From: Nemopilema nomurai
Lineage: Eukaryota; Cnidaria; Scyphozoa; Rhizostomeae; Rhizostomatidae
Assembly (NCBI GenBank): GCA_003864495.1
Contig: ML133460.1
Span: 1,179,719-1,243,718 of the forward strand
Length of the DNA: 64,000 nucleotides
Reading direction: 5' to 3'
The notes beneath the pieces were generated by a model. The model was not told where the DNA came from and did no database searches. It saw nothing but the letters and a program-made list of their open reading frames with translations. The position numbers were made by a program, and so were the translations under genes. Positions 35,153 to 48,200 of the stretch are shown piece after piece; positions within the stretch are counted from its first letter, which is position 1, and every line of letters starts with the position of its first letter.

Positions 35153-37649
35153 AGATGTCATCGGTTTAAAACCGGCGATTTTATAAACATTATGACTTAA
35201 TCTAAGGTAGGTGTTTTAAAGTGACTTTTATTTAGCGACGTCTAGATTTTTACTCTTTCAAGGACAATGCATGTAGGAGGAGATAGGTTCATTTTCATGG
35301 TAATGCCCCCTTCTTGACTTTAGATAGTTGCTAGGGAATGGCCTATTGGAGAAACAGCGTAATGGCCTTCAAGGTAGACAGATTCGTCGTGTAAATTTTA
35401 GTGGCACCGGTTTGTGTCTCGTATTTTTAATAAAAGGGTTAGATAAATTACAAGATCTTTTTACTAAAACTGATGTGGATAGATAGGAATGCACACTGCA
35501 AAACTAATATGGAGGAATACATACATGGTGGCAATTTTTATTGTGTTGATAATGGCACGGTATTGGTTGTTTGATATCACGTGCGTAAATCGGAAGTGGT
35601 GCAGAGAACTGGATGAGACAAGAACAGCCGTCCCCATTGATTTCTGAAGCTCCTTTTCAACTGGTCAATTTTCAATTCCCAAATGAGGGAGCAAGTGATT
35701 GCTTCTCATTGTCAACTTGAGGCGGTGGTATTAAGGTCTGCGTTGTGGGACCAGTGCCCAGTGATTTTGGTATTCCCAGCTGGTAAACAGCGAAATAGGT
35801 TTGATAATTTAGTTTCCTGTTGAAGATTATGGAGTCTTGCTTCATGTTCCGAATTGCTTTATACGAGAAGAGTCGGATTTTTGAAAAGGAGCTGATTAAT
35901 TTTTGACGTAGAGTATTTTTGTTGTCATCCGTGTATAAACGCCGTTTTAGTGTTTTTATCTCAATGAGAGGCGATTAATGATTTAACTTTAGAAGTTTTA
36001 ATTTATCAGAACATTTGTCATCTAATGGGAGTAAATTACCAGTGGCTCCATTGTTTTGCAGTACCCCTATTTTAATAATATAAACAACATTATTAAAGCA
36101 TCATCAAGCGCCAACGGTATTGAAGTACCAGACGGCCTTTCAATTCGTTTGCAAATCGACCATGCGGCGGCAAGGGTTTGAATGCCAGCCGCTGCACTTG
36201 CTTTTTGCACGTCCTTCAGAAAAAGTTTCCGGTAACTATTTTTATCAGCGTAGGTAGGAATAACTTCTTTAGCGAAATAGTTTTTGACGTTGTTTAAAAA
36301 GCTATGTTTCTCTTATTTTTGAATGACGTTATAAAGCATCAGGTATTTTGAAACGGAGATATTCCGTCGCGGGATTATATTGTTACTACGCCAAACCTAA
36401 CGTGCGGGTCTCGCAAGTTTCCGGGAATAGCCACGTGGGTACATTCCGTTGATAAACGTAAATTGGTTTTCTTGTTAATTTTAATGGAACCACTGTTAAT
36501 TCGTCACTTCTCTGCGAAGGAACTGTATTCTTGTAGGTCATTTTTTATATTTAATAATTTCAGTCTGCATTAATTCAAACAGTAAAAGTGTCTCGTGTTA
36601 ACAAATTTCTGCGTTTGTGACTGCCTCGTTCTTAAGACAGCCCTGCTCTTAAGACAGCCTCGCTCATGTAATAATGCGGCAAGTGCTCGTGATTTGACGT
36701 ATTGGGAACAGTTTTTCAATTGTTGATGTTTGTATTCACTTCATGAAGCTCTGATGTCACTTGAAGCTGATCTGACAAAGAATACACCTTTTTGAAAAAC
36801 CGTTGAGAAACCGGTTCTTAATCTTTTTGTTTGTTCATGCAGCATTTTCTCAAAGTTTTTCAACACATTCAAGTCTGATGAATAGAAATGTTAATGGAAC
36901 TGTAAAGCTGCAGAGATTTCAGGATTGGTCTTTTCTTTGGAATGGAGAGAGTTTTGACTTTTTGTCAAAATTGAAAAGTGTTTAACTTGGGATATAGGGA
37001 AATTTTCCCCCGATTTTTTAATAGGGGTTATTTGCATCCTTAAAAAGACTAGATCTCTTGCCATTAAGTTTTCATTCTCTAAATTCAAAGACAGATTCGC
37101 TATTTGCTCCCATTTCGCCGTCATTTTAACTTCAAAGGGTTTCGCCAAAAGCGGTATTTCGACAGAGGAACTTCCATTCTTGCTTAAACACTCATTAGAC
37201 GGTCAAGACGGTCAAGGCCAAGGTTTAAAGACGGTCAAGGTCTGCAATGATGCTTCTCGCCGGTTCCCTGAGTCTGGTAAAAGCCCCGGTAAAAGCTACA
37301 CTCACGTTTAGCTTATTGTGTTGTCAACTGCGGACACTACGCTCCGGAGTAACAACCTGCCGATGTGCGAAAACGGGACCTGCCCAATTGTTTCCGACCA
37401 TGTGTCCGCTTCAGCGCATTCAACCTAATGGGAGGAAATACTTCGTTTTGTGTTTTACGTCGCTTTGACAACATTTCGAGATCATTAAACTTCACGCGTT
37501 CGTCGATGCAACTTGCAGTCAATGAAACCGAAAAGCCGTGCGAGTTCTATGTCGTGGTCTTTTCGCTGGCCGTTCGACCTGCTTAGAGACGTGCGCGTGA
37601 TACACTCTTCTGGTAGGCCGGCTCTGGAGGGCAACCTATTGCCAAGACA
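35153..37649. other. TOP1 3' region and intergenic spacer
   Basis: After the TOP1 poly(A) signal about 2.2 kb holds no supported gene. Near 36630-36665 there is a small direct repeat (cttaagacagcc twice). Frames at 37247-37586 are short, on both strands, and match nothing recognised; this stretch is probably the leader of the DUF229 gene. Confidence 0.55.
35429..35434 (+). terminator. TOP1: Poly(A) signal AATAAA for TOP1
   Basis: First AATAAA after the TOP1 stop codon, 277 nt downstream, preceded by T-rich sequence. Gives a compact 3' untranslated region of about 300 nt. Confidence 0.6.
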
Positions 37650-40005
37650 ATGCGTCTACATTTGAAGAAGATAGTTTTCTTGTCGTTCACCATTGCATTT
37701 CTTTACACTGTCGCTGCCTTGATTCGTGTTTTAGTTGACGTTGAGTATGGAATGGCTGCTCATTTAAGTTCGAGCACGGCTGAGCATGCTGTCGTTCGCC
37801 GAACCACGCCAAAGAAGAAACCGGCTTGTAGGATTCCGCAGCTGGATCCGTTTGATCCTGAAGCGAAGAAGCATATCAAGGATATAGGCAAACTCGAATG
37901 CCCGAAGAAATACTTTTCTCGTCTAGAGGAGCATATGCTTGTTATTCAAGTCGATAATGTTATCGGTGCGTATTATGAATACATTACTAGGCCGGAGAAC
38001 GATGATGATCACGTGAAATATACCAACCGAGTCAAAATTACCACGGAAGTGAGAGTTTCGCCACACAAAGGGGCGGTCGGGTGCCTGTTTGACGGGGATC
38101 ATGGAGCCATCTACGCCGATACCAAATCCAAGGAGATTGTGTACCGGAGCGCAAAAGAGTTTTCAGTTTGCAACCCGGATGCTTTCTGGTACTTGAATCC
38201 CCTCGGAGCAATTGAAACCCTCTTGGATAAGTATTGTTTGGCTGTTAACGATTCATGTGCAAGCCACGTGACCTGCCCGCTCATCATATCCCCTTGCAAA
38301 GGGAAAGGGAACAGGTTCGAGTTCCAAAACGACGGCTCAATCATGCACTTGGCAACGTCTAAGTTCATCGTATTCAAAACCAAGACAGTGGTAGAGGTCA
38401 TAGTTTGAATTTGGTCGAGAGAGAGGCTGCTGGGAAATGGGCTGATTATTGAGAGTTCTATTCAGAATGTTCACGTTCGCCACAAAGTCACGGGTGATTT
38501 TATTCGAGTGGCGATTATTAAAGACAGGAAAATGTACGTGGAGTACCATGCTACGATAGTGGAGAAGGAAGATGTAAAGAAGAGAGCGAAGACCCGAAGA
38601 TTTCTCCAAATATGCCCTACAATGTTGCTTTTCTAATGATCGACTCACAGTCGGCGTCGAACGTGAAACGGGCGATGCCCAAGTCGTATGAATACCTCAA
38701 AAGCGATGGAAGTAGTTTCATATTTGAGGGCCATACCATAGTCGGAGACGGGACGACCGCGCAATTGAGTTCCATTTTTGCCGGGGGATTTGAGTGGGAC
38801 TTCCCGGAGAGTCGCAGGGGCTTTGCAAACGCAAGGTCCATAGACGATTGGCCGTTTTTGTTCAAAGAATTCGCAGACCGAGGATATGTCACAATGTATG
38901 ATGAAGATGAGCCAATCTATGGCACTTTCAACTATCGTCTGCTTGGTTTCAAAAAGCCACCGACAGATCACTACACGAGGCCATTTTGGCTTGTGTCCGA
39001 AGCCGAGCGGCTTGTGGCGGAATTTGTCACGGCAATAACCCGATCTACGCCAGGAGTTTCGACTTTATACCAGTCTACACAAAAGGTACACAGGGATGCC
39101 AAAGATGTCGCTGACAGTCATGTCGGCCATGTTCACGATAACCTCAACAATGCCAAAAACCTCGACGACGATCTTCTCGCATTTCTGAAGAAGCTGAAAA
39201 ATGACAAGATCCTCGATGACACCATTTTTGTTTTGTTTGGTGACCACGGGGCGCGATTCGAAGGATTTAGGGAAACACTGACAGGGAAAATGGAAGAGAG
39301 GCTACCGTTCCTGTCAATATCGGTACCATCAAATTGCTTGAAAAAGATCAGCACCTGAAGGAGGCCATGCAGTATAATTCGAAAATCCTCACTTCACATT
39401 TCGACTTACACGCCACTTTGAAACACATGCTTACATATCCGGTTAGTCCGGATGTGAAATTTGGGCAAAGTCTATTCACTATGATCGACGAAAGTAGCCG
39501 AACTTGTGAAACAGCCGGTATTAAAGACCACTGGTGTCCGTGCCTCCAATTTGCTGAGCTTAGCGTTGATGACAGTGACGTCATTAAGATGGCCAAAACC
39601 GTCGTGACGCATATTAATGATAAGGTAATAGGCGCCGTGGCGGAAGCAAAAGGGCACTGCGAGGTATTGGCATTGGAACGGGTGAAGCGCGCAGGGAGGA
39701 GACTGCCAAGCGATATTATCCAGCGATTTAAGCAAACTGGACAGACGATGAAATGCATCGAGTGTGACCTCTTTTTGGAGAAGGAGCCCAATTCAAAGCA
39801 GAACACAAAAGACTTCGAGTTGGTCATTTCAGTGTTGCCCAGTAATGCGACTTTTGAAGTTTCAGTTAAAGTCGTTAATAATGATGTCGTGGTGCAACCA
39901 GGTATCAGTCGACTGAATCGCTACGGAGACCAGCCGAAATGCATTCAGGACAAGCATCCGTCGCTTAGGAAGTATTGCCTATGCAAATCTCGATGGCTGC
40001 TTTAG
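37650..40005 (+). CDS. DUF229 (sulfatase-like fold) type II membrane protein, frameshifted
   Basis: Intronless gene of about 785 codons. The start MRLHLKK is followed by one hydrophobic segment (residues 8-30), a signal anchor placing the rest in the Golgi/extracellular lumen. The catalytic-fold part carries DUF229 landmarks in order: VAFLMIDSQS near 38620, GTFNYRLLGFKKPPTDHYTRPFW near 38920-38985, DDDLLAFLKKLK, FGDHGAR near 39237, ERLPFLSIS, and FDLHATLKHML near 39400; it ends with Cys-rich LRKYCLCK. The family resembles alkaline phosphatase/sulfatase enzymes but its substrate is unknown. The frame breaks: a TGA at 38406 (the bases 38405-38449 read sensibly in the next frame, so two indels can explain it), a shift near 38585 and a shift near 39345. 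Conserved motifs continue on both sides of each break, so either assembly indels or very recent decay. Intact function is uncertain. Confidence 0.85.
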
Positions 40006-42212
40006 CGCAGTATTCAATTAGGAGTATTAGGAAATTGTGCAATTTCGTCAAATCGCAAACTGGCGACGAATTTTCGTGTCGCCAAACGCGAAGTAGTTGA
40101 AGGTGACGTTGCTATCGAAACGGAATACCGTTTATGAAGAATCAGGAGGGCATTGGTGCTTCCAAGCTTAGTTTTTTTTCTGAAGCTATCTTTCGTCTCA
40201 CGATAATTGATACGAGAAACACGCATAAACAAAACTGGGGAGCAAAGTTAAGCGAGGCATGAAGATTTCTGCACAACACCTGGCTAAATGTTTATCAATT
40301 GAGTATAAATATTGGAAAAAGTCATTGATCTCAACGTTGCCAAGAACCGTAACCTTTTCCACGGAACTCTGCCATCGACACATGTTGCATTGTTTCTATA
40401 ATGCAGACTTTTTTACGTGTCATTTATGCAAAGCTGTTTTTTTTAATATAAAAAATGGTCAATATGTAGTAAATGTATTGTATTGTAACTCTTTGAAAAT
40501 GAAAAATCCTCGTGAAATGAAAAATGAGGAAGAAATTGTCATCGTTGAATGTGTTTTCTAATGAATTTATTTACATAAGACAGAGTGTCATTTGGGGTTC
40601 CTTGTCATGTTGTCGAATATTATATAGTCTGCATTTTTCATTGGGTTTCAAGTTCAACGTTTATTCTCGGTGCTTAGAGGTTCCCTTTAGTCGACTCTTT
40701 TAGGGCATCTTAAGGAACAGCTAATCTTGAGAAAAATTGAAAAGTCATATCATAAACACCAGCTTGCCTTCTATTTCAAATACGGCGGCCTGTTGTAGAA
40801 CGATTATCGAAAAGGCAGAGCATCTTTTAGCCGAAAGCTACAAAATAGCATGGAAGACTGGAGTTTTGAATAGAATTCGAAAAACTTTCGGCTTCTGTCT
40901 AGGATGACATCAAGTTGTTTCTTTTTAAAGGGTGCAGTTATTTACCAACATTCACCACTAACGTTATAAATTGGCCTATGGGTAATCATGAAAGCCATAT
41001 GAACGATTGAATTGGACTTTATCTAATGCCCTTGTCTGTTGTTAATAGTTATTTAAAAAAGAGATAGTGTCGGAAATTAAACTTGTCAATTCTCTTGATA
41101 GTCGATTCTCTTGTCAGTTCATATAGCGTGAAAAGGCTCATAGTTTGCGTTACACTTTTGCGTGGAAACTAGCAGCTTGCTTTATTTTAAAAATTGGTTA
41201 TTACTTCTTTCTACTTATAACTGGCACAAAGTCTCAAAGAAAGAAAATAAAAGCCATTGGTTATATCTTCGTTTGGCGAAATTAATGTCGTCTCATTATT
41301 TACATAACAAACATAAAAATAGTTTCTAAATGTTTCTGACATCATGATGCAATCATCACGATAACAATTTATCATATTTCCTAAGATTAGTATCAAAACA
41401 ATTTACAAATTTCTACGGTAAAAAATACCGTACTGAAGGCTTATATAAAACATTCTAAACAGATGAAAACTATTACCTCGACAAAGCTGTAGTGTTGGGG
41501 GATTTCACTGCTTAGGGGAATTATGCGTTTGTCAGTATCTCGCAAATTTAGTGTTAATCTTTAGAAATAGACTACATATCCTTGCATATTTTGCGTTCAT
41601 CTTAAAAAAGACTGCAGACATACCCGTAAACATCTTAGAAAAGACCTAAGCATACTATAGGTACGCCTCAATATGTTGTAAGTAAAAAAAAAGGACTTTA
41701 CGTATTCCCACATCCTTGAAGCATAAATTTTATCCTGCAAAATGATATGTTACAACTTACTATTTATCCATATTTGGCATAAACTCTAGGCTGGTCGAGA
41801 TAGAAAAATTTTTAGGGTTCGCATTGCTACAATACAATATCATATCGAGATTTTGGGGAAATATTTCACGAATAATTTGTTGGGCACTTTTCCAGACAGC
41901 CGATTAGAAATTTTGCTTATTACTGCCATGCAAGTGTCTTCGATAACACCTGGCTTCTCCTTAGATTCTGCTGATAACGAGTGAGGTATTGACAGATGAA
42001 ACGCGCTTTCGTCTTGACATCGCAAACGCAGTCATGTTGTCGCTCGTGTGGCGGGCCGCCTCTTCGGAAGAGTGGACAGATGACAAAGACGAGGGCAGTG
42101 ACGACGGGGGTGAAGCTGGCGAGTCTTGGCTAGTGGGCGATTCTCTATTACATTGCGCACTATCCCGTAGAGCCCGAGAAATGCCCCCGGGGTCGGTAAT
42201 GTCTTATTTTCG
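40006..42212. other. Intergenic spacer between DUF229 and TTC28 genes
   Basis: Convergent gene ends flank this 2.2-kb AT-rich spacer, so it should contain only 3' untranslated sequence of both. No coding stretch recognised. A minus-strand AATAAA (tttatt at 41181-41186) could serve the TTC28 gene, about 1 kb past its stop. Confidence 0.5.
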
Positions 42213-45200
42213 CTAGCATCGAGGACGGACGCTTCTCCGGCGTAATTCCCTCGGCAGATATATCGAGTCCTTCTTTTCCAGGCGCAATGCATCTATGATC
42301 GTAGTGCCTCTTGTAATGGAAGCGGTAGAGCTCTTTTGTTGATTTCCAGCCAACTTATTGCGAATAATCAACGAGAAATTGTCTTTCGAATAATAGTCAT
42401 CGACGTCAGCCTTTGATGGCAGTTTGCCAGATCCCTTTAGGCCCTCGAAACTGAACTTGACGCTTCCCTTGCTGGCGCCCGACGTGGTACTGCTCATGCT
42501 TGTATCTGAGTCTTCCGACATTTTCCAAACTCTACCTGGCACTTCCTCTTCGGAAAGATCATCTAAAGGGAAAGAATCAGATTTCGATAGCATACGCCTT
42601 GGCATGCTGTTGCTTTGGTCACTTGTCGGTGGCTGGAGCCATTTCTAGAATTGGTATGTTGTTCGAAGAAGGACTGGTTCTTTCTAGAAGGAAGCGTTTG
42701 GCTTTTCCAGGGATCTTCATCTAACCTCTCGTTTGACACACCAAATACCGATTTCGTTCCTTCTTGGTAGAACAATGGGCCGTCAGTCGTTAAATGGCCA
42801 TTCGGGCTTTCCGACAAATCAAGCAAACTTTCAGAAGTTTTGAAGCGTTTTAGTGAACTACTCAACTTCGCCGATTCATTTGACAGCGGCTTTCCGTAAT
42901 CCTCCTCATCGGCCGGCCTCGTTACATTTGTGATCGAGCCGCGACCTCTGAGCCTCCGTGCACTGGGACCGACATCCGTCTCGCTGCCTTTGCCACCGAA
43001 GAGCCCGACTTTAGTTTGCAATGACAGCAAACTGATGCCGTTGTTGTTGTTAGAATCCGCATGTCCATTCATGTCCCCAGACAGTTCTCGGCTGCCGTAG
43101 TGGCTGCGCCGCGGGAGGCTGAAGCCGCGACTGGCCTGATTGGGGAGGACCTGGCTTTTCGAACGGGGTGATACCCGCTGTCTACACTTTCGCGCGACAA
43201 GGACTGGCTGCCAGAAAGCCGATTTCGAAGCTGCACCTCTGACGCAGCTCGACCATTAACATTGCACATGAAATCACCTTCAATATCCTCCGCTTCTGAA
43301 ACACAAAGAAGATTCATGTAAAACTTCTTGCATCTACCACTCATCATTAATAATAACACGTTTTGCAAAATGGTAATATCCGAGTCTAGAACTGGGGACA
43401 TTAAATAGGCGTAGGCAGAAGAATCACATCAAATGGGACCGCATTGAACGGCCCAGGATTGCTTAACAGTGCAGCCATCAGCTGAGAGCATTTGACGTTC
43501 ATTAGCATATTACAATTTAGCTCAACATTACGGGTCACTATGACCGACTGAAGGGAAAGCGTACAATGGAAGGCCCATTTGACATGTAGAATTTGTTGGA
43601 ATGTACGGTTGTCGATCAAACTCACCGAGCATAATAGAAAAAAGTAATTTGAAAATCGGCTGCGAGAAAATTCAGACAACAGCTCAATTTAAAGACTGCA
43701 CCATGCTTATGTGTACATTTGAGACAATTTTGTGTGACATTAGGTGACATATGGCAAGGCTCACATAAATTTTTACGACAATCAATTATTCGTGGCGTGG
43801 TTATTGCAACAACAAAATCATATTGAATATAATTGTTCGTAAAAATTAGTGAAGGGAGACGATAAATTTTTTACGGAAGGAAACCTTCACAAAAGCAAAA
43901 CAAATAGTCCTAGGGCTTGATTCAACAGAGCCTTCGGAGTGAGTGAGTGAGTGAGTGAGTGAGTGAGTGAGTGAGTGATTGAATAAACATAGCTACAACA
44001 ACAACAAACTATAAAATACATATGTGACTAGCGTCCAGTCCTATTAAATTTGGAGGGGGGATGTCTTCAAGTGATTTTTAACCTGATTCTCATGCTTACC
44101 AAAAAGGTCGATAATGGCCTGTAGAGCGCATTGCAGCGGCCGGCGAAGATTGCACCTGCCAGAACGCAAAACAACTTCATCGCGGCCCACGCCCATCAGG
44201 TCGAATCCCAGCGAAGACAGGAGCTCGTGGCAGCCCGGCACCCGCCAAACCTTGATGCTGAGGGGAACTTGGACGTTGGAAGAGTCCTCAGAGAAGAACC
44301 CAATGACGTCTCGGAGCTACAAAGGAAGATTAATCAGTTGAACATGATGTTGGAGCGATCGAGTCCTGGGAATAGGGTGGTGTCCAGTCTTCTTCCGTCG
44401 ACCACTGCGTTGACATGTCTTTCGTGATAAATTGGCAAATGACCTCAAGGGTTAGTTAGTTGGCTATTGTGGCTGAGTGCGTAGTAAGCACGTTTTTGTT
44501 ATGAAAATCACATACATCATCTCACAAATGGATTTTCTCTATGCTCCGACCTAGACTTTACAACACATGAAAATGTATCCCACGTCAACAATATTACTCC
44601 GCATCCCTTACTAAACATGGAGGGTCTTAATGTCATACAATGGTTTCTAGTTTAAGGTCGAAAAGGGATGTAGTCCTTGTTTCAGAATGAAACGAAATAT
44701 TTCTCAAACCAACATCAGACTGTTTCAAGAAAGTAGATGGCTATTAAGTAAAGGATGACAAGACTGAAATCTTAGAAACGTACCAGAGAGACAAGGGAGC
44801 CAGCAACCTCAGGGGCTGACCGCAGCTTCGACATCGCTTCCATTCCATTTCTCGATAGCCCTAAAGAAGCAAAACACTGACGTATGAACACAAATCACAA
44901 ATCGCAGATTAGACCACAAACCTTCTTATTATTGATCACAGATGGAAAAGGCAGAGAATCACAATGTTCGACCTGACTTCGAAGATCCGACCTGCCTGGC
45001 TTTACTTTTTCCTGATGAGCTGTATACGGGGCTGGAACCCTCTAATTTACCCCCAAACTTTTCATATTTGGAACTTCTCTGCTTCAACGAAGCATATTTT
45101 TAGAAATTAACCTGCTTTGCTTCCCTGCTCAATGTTTTGTATTCTTAAAAATAGGGTCCCTTAGGTTTCATTATGTCAAGTTCTGTTTTAAAGTAGGGAA

Positions 45201-48200
45201 ATCTATCGAAAGTGATTGAAACACGATTGAAAGCATGATTTTGAAACATGGAGGAAACTAATTAGGTTGTTTTGCTGGGGAATTTCTCAGGGCGAAAGTT
45301 AGAAAAGCTGAAGCACAAAAGGCGGGAACGAGATGCTTTATTGACAAGGTGAACAGGATTGACCAATGGGGGCATAATTTTGTTCCTTTGGGAATGCTAC
45401 CCCCTTGCAAAGGATCAATGCAAACCTCCACGAGTGCATGGCGATGGAAACGGACTATGGTCAAAAGCAAAAGGCCACAGACCAAGCTGGTTGAATACAA
45501 AACTACCTCAACTTTTTAACCACATAAAGGACAGGAACGAAAAGTATTTTATGCTGCATCAGTTCGTGCTAAAACTTGGGCGAAGCTACTTTCGAAAAAG
45601 GTGGATTGGTGAGTTTTCTAGACATATTATATTGGCCTAGGCCCAGTCAACACAAGCCTTGCTTCCCGAACTGTGAACTTTACAGTTTTGCTCATTGTTC
45701 GTGTTTGTAAACAAGAAGTAATATTATATTTAACAGATTTATTTTAAGATATCATAGGGAAATCCCTTCAACTTTTGTCGCACTTGGTATGATAAAGTTG
45801 CGTCCGACCTCATATTCCAAAATATTACTAGATTAAATGTACGAGCCGTCGTGGCAACTAAATAACTTGCCCCTCTATATTCGGGCGGGTTTCGAAATGT
45901 TTTGTAATTGCAAAAGCTTTGCAAAATGATAATTGATGCGACGTTGAAAATCCAAGAATGTATCACACGGAGCGGGCGGTCTTGGTTTTCGACATTTCAG
46001 AGTTTAAGAGCTTCTGGCAACTTTAGGCCGATATTTCCTTGACGGATTAAATGCCACTCCGATGTCAGTAACCAAATATTTGATAGCTCTTAAACAAGAA
46101 CCAAATATGAGGTAACTAACTGATGTATGACCGTAATTTTATGATTCAAAGTCCCTTGACTGTTGACCTCGAAAAAACATGCAAATAATTTTCCAGAAAA
46201 GCTTACACAACTTTCTTAGTACGCAAGTGGGAAATGCCTTGTATTATTTGCATATCCGAAGGATAATCGAAAGCAAGGGTATTTCATTTAACTCGATTAC
46301 CCAGAGCCCGTGGCTACTTTGAAATCAATTATACCTCCGGTACCATACCATCAGGCGTTGTGGTCAATATTTTGCTGTGGTGCATCTCATATATTGCAAG
46401 TATTTACTTTAAACAAACGGTTTGAATATGGGGATGGGGGAAAACAATGCATTTAATGCTGTATTTAATCTGAATATTCAAGGATATCACGAAATAAACG
46501 TTGAAAAATCGTATAACTTCTTCTTCAATGTGCGTCATTTCCAATCAAGGGCCACCACATTAAATGCAACGCATATACATTCTCTATTGGGCCTGAGTGA
46601 CAAATATAAAACAAGAACCAACTTACCTAGAAAGGCGTAGAGCGTGTTACTGCACCGGTTCAATATCCCGACATGGTCTGTCCAAGGAAAGAAAACCGAG
46701 GCCGGTAAGTCACCGTTTGCGCGCTCGAACCGAAATCCGACCATCGTCAGCAACTCTTGCCAGCCCAAGACATCTCCAACTTTGACCTTGATGCTTGCTT
46801 CGGTTGTGTACATCGATGTTCGTCGGCCCTGCGCGATTCTCTGACGCGCTTTTTCAACCTGAGATACGATTAAAAGACGGGTTATTGTGCTGTACAACTA
46901 AGGGCAAAGAGCATAACTTGTTTGCAAGAAATAAACAGATCTATTCATGCATTGATTGTAATTTGCCTAATTCGGTAACAAACCTATTCTTGCACTCAGG
47001 AATAACCTGAAGATTGAATGGATGGGTCTCGCTCTCAAAACACCGATTCATAGTTGTGTATTGCACAAGAAAAACCCATCAACATGAAGAAAACCCGAGT
47101 CATTCAAATGGTGGTTTGGTTAAGTCTTCTAAATCATGCCCAACTAAATCTCTGTCTCAAAATGAGACCCTTAAATCCTAGATTCATGAGATATTCAGAG
47201 CAAAATAATCCATCTAAATATCTGGTTTTCCACATAAGACTTCTTGGAGATCCAGGTCTAAATCTTCGGTCCAGAGAAGAATAGAAAATTTAAAAGATTG
47301 AATTAAGCCTCCTGGTTAAGTCTCAGTCGGTTGAAAGTAGAGGTTACGCAGTTTACAGAAAGACGTAAACACATAACGCTTCAAGTTTTGAGACGTCATA
47401 TAATCAAGGTTACCACGTGTTGCTGATTCCAATAATCACTGGAGAAAACACAATTTGTACATGAGCAAGGAAATCAATTAAAACCGCACACTTCCAAGTA
47501 GCTTTGTGGGAGATGTTGAGGAGAACCCAACTATTTGATGATGGTGGTAAATCTGTGAGTGTGATGAAATTAAGTGGTTCATAGCCATTCAGAGGCACAG
47601 GTGGAATTTTCTACATCCCAGGTTTGGACTTAGGAAATCATCATTAGGGTTTACCTTCATTCAAGGATAAACGATAGCTTAGCACACTGTATATATTGGT
47701 CACGGAAATAAAACACTCCACAGGCGAAAGAACACTATTTTCGGGTCATTTATCGATATGGGAATCAAAACTGTCGCAATGCAGAAACAGCATGTCCAAA
47801 ATTTCAATCGATTCCCTCGACAAAAACCGCTATTGTGGTGGAAAAATACAAAATGAAACACAGACAGGTTCTGCTTATTATCAGGTTTAGTTAAATTTTG
47901 GTTTCATACAAGAAACTGTGACGAAACAAACGATGTCAGTTTAGCACTAATGCAAGCGAGCCAAAACATTCTTCAAGCATATTAAAGGAAAATATTCTCA
48001 TGTTGGACTACGTCATAACTTAACTCATAACACCATGAATGTTTTGGATAAGACTGTAACGAGGTGAATATGGCCTCGTGTCGATGCAGGATCTCATACG
48101 CAAAGTACTTACCAGATGAAGGAGGACTTTGATGGCGTTTCTGTTTGGCCGCTCGAGCAGAAGGTGCAGGACTTGAGCCAGCGACGCCCGCTTCTTGTGC

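Noticed and set aside
38617..39827. Minus-strand open frames up to 159 codons opposite DUF229
   Set aside because: Shadows of the plus-strand DUF229 coding sequence, which carries all conserved motifs.
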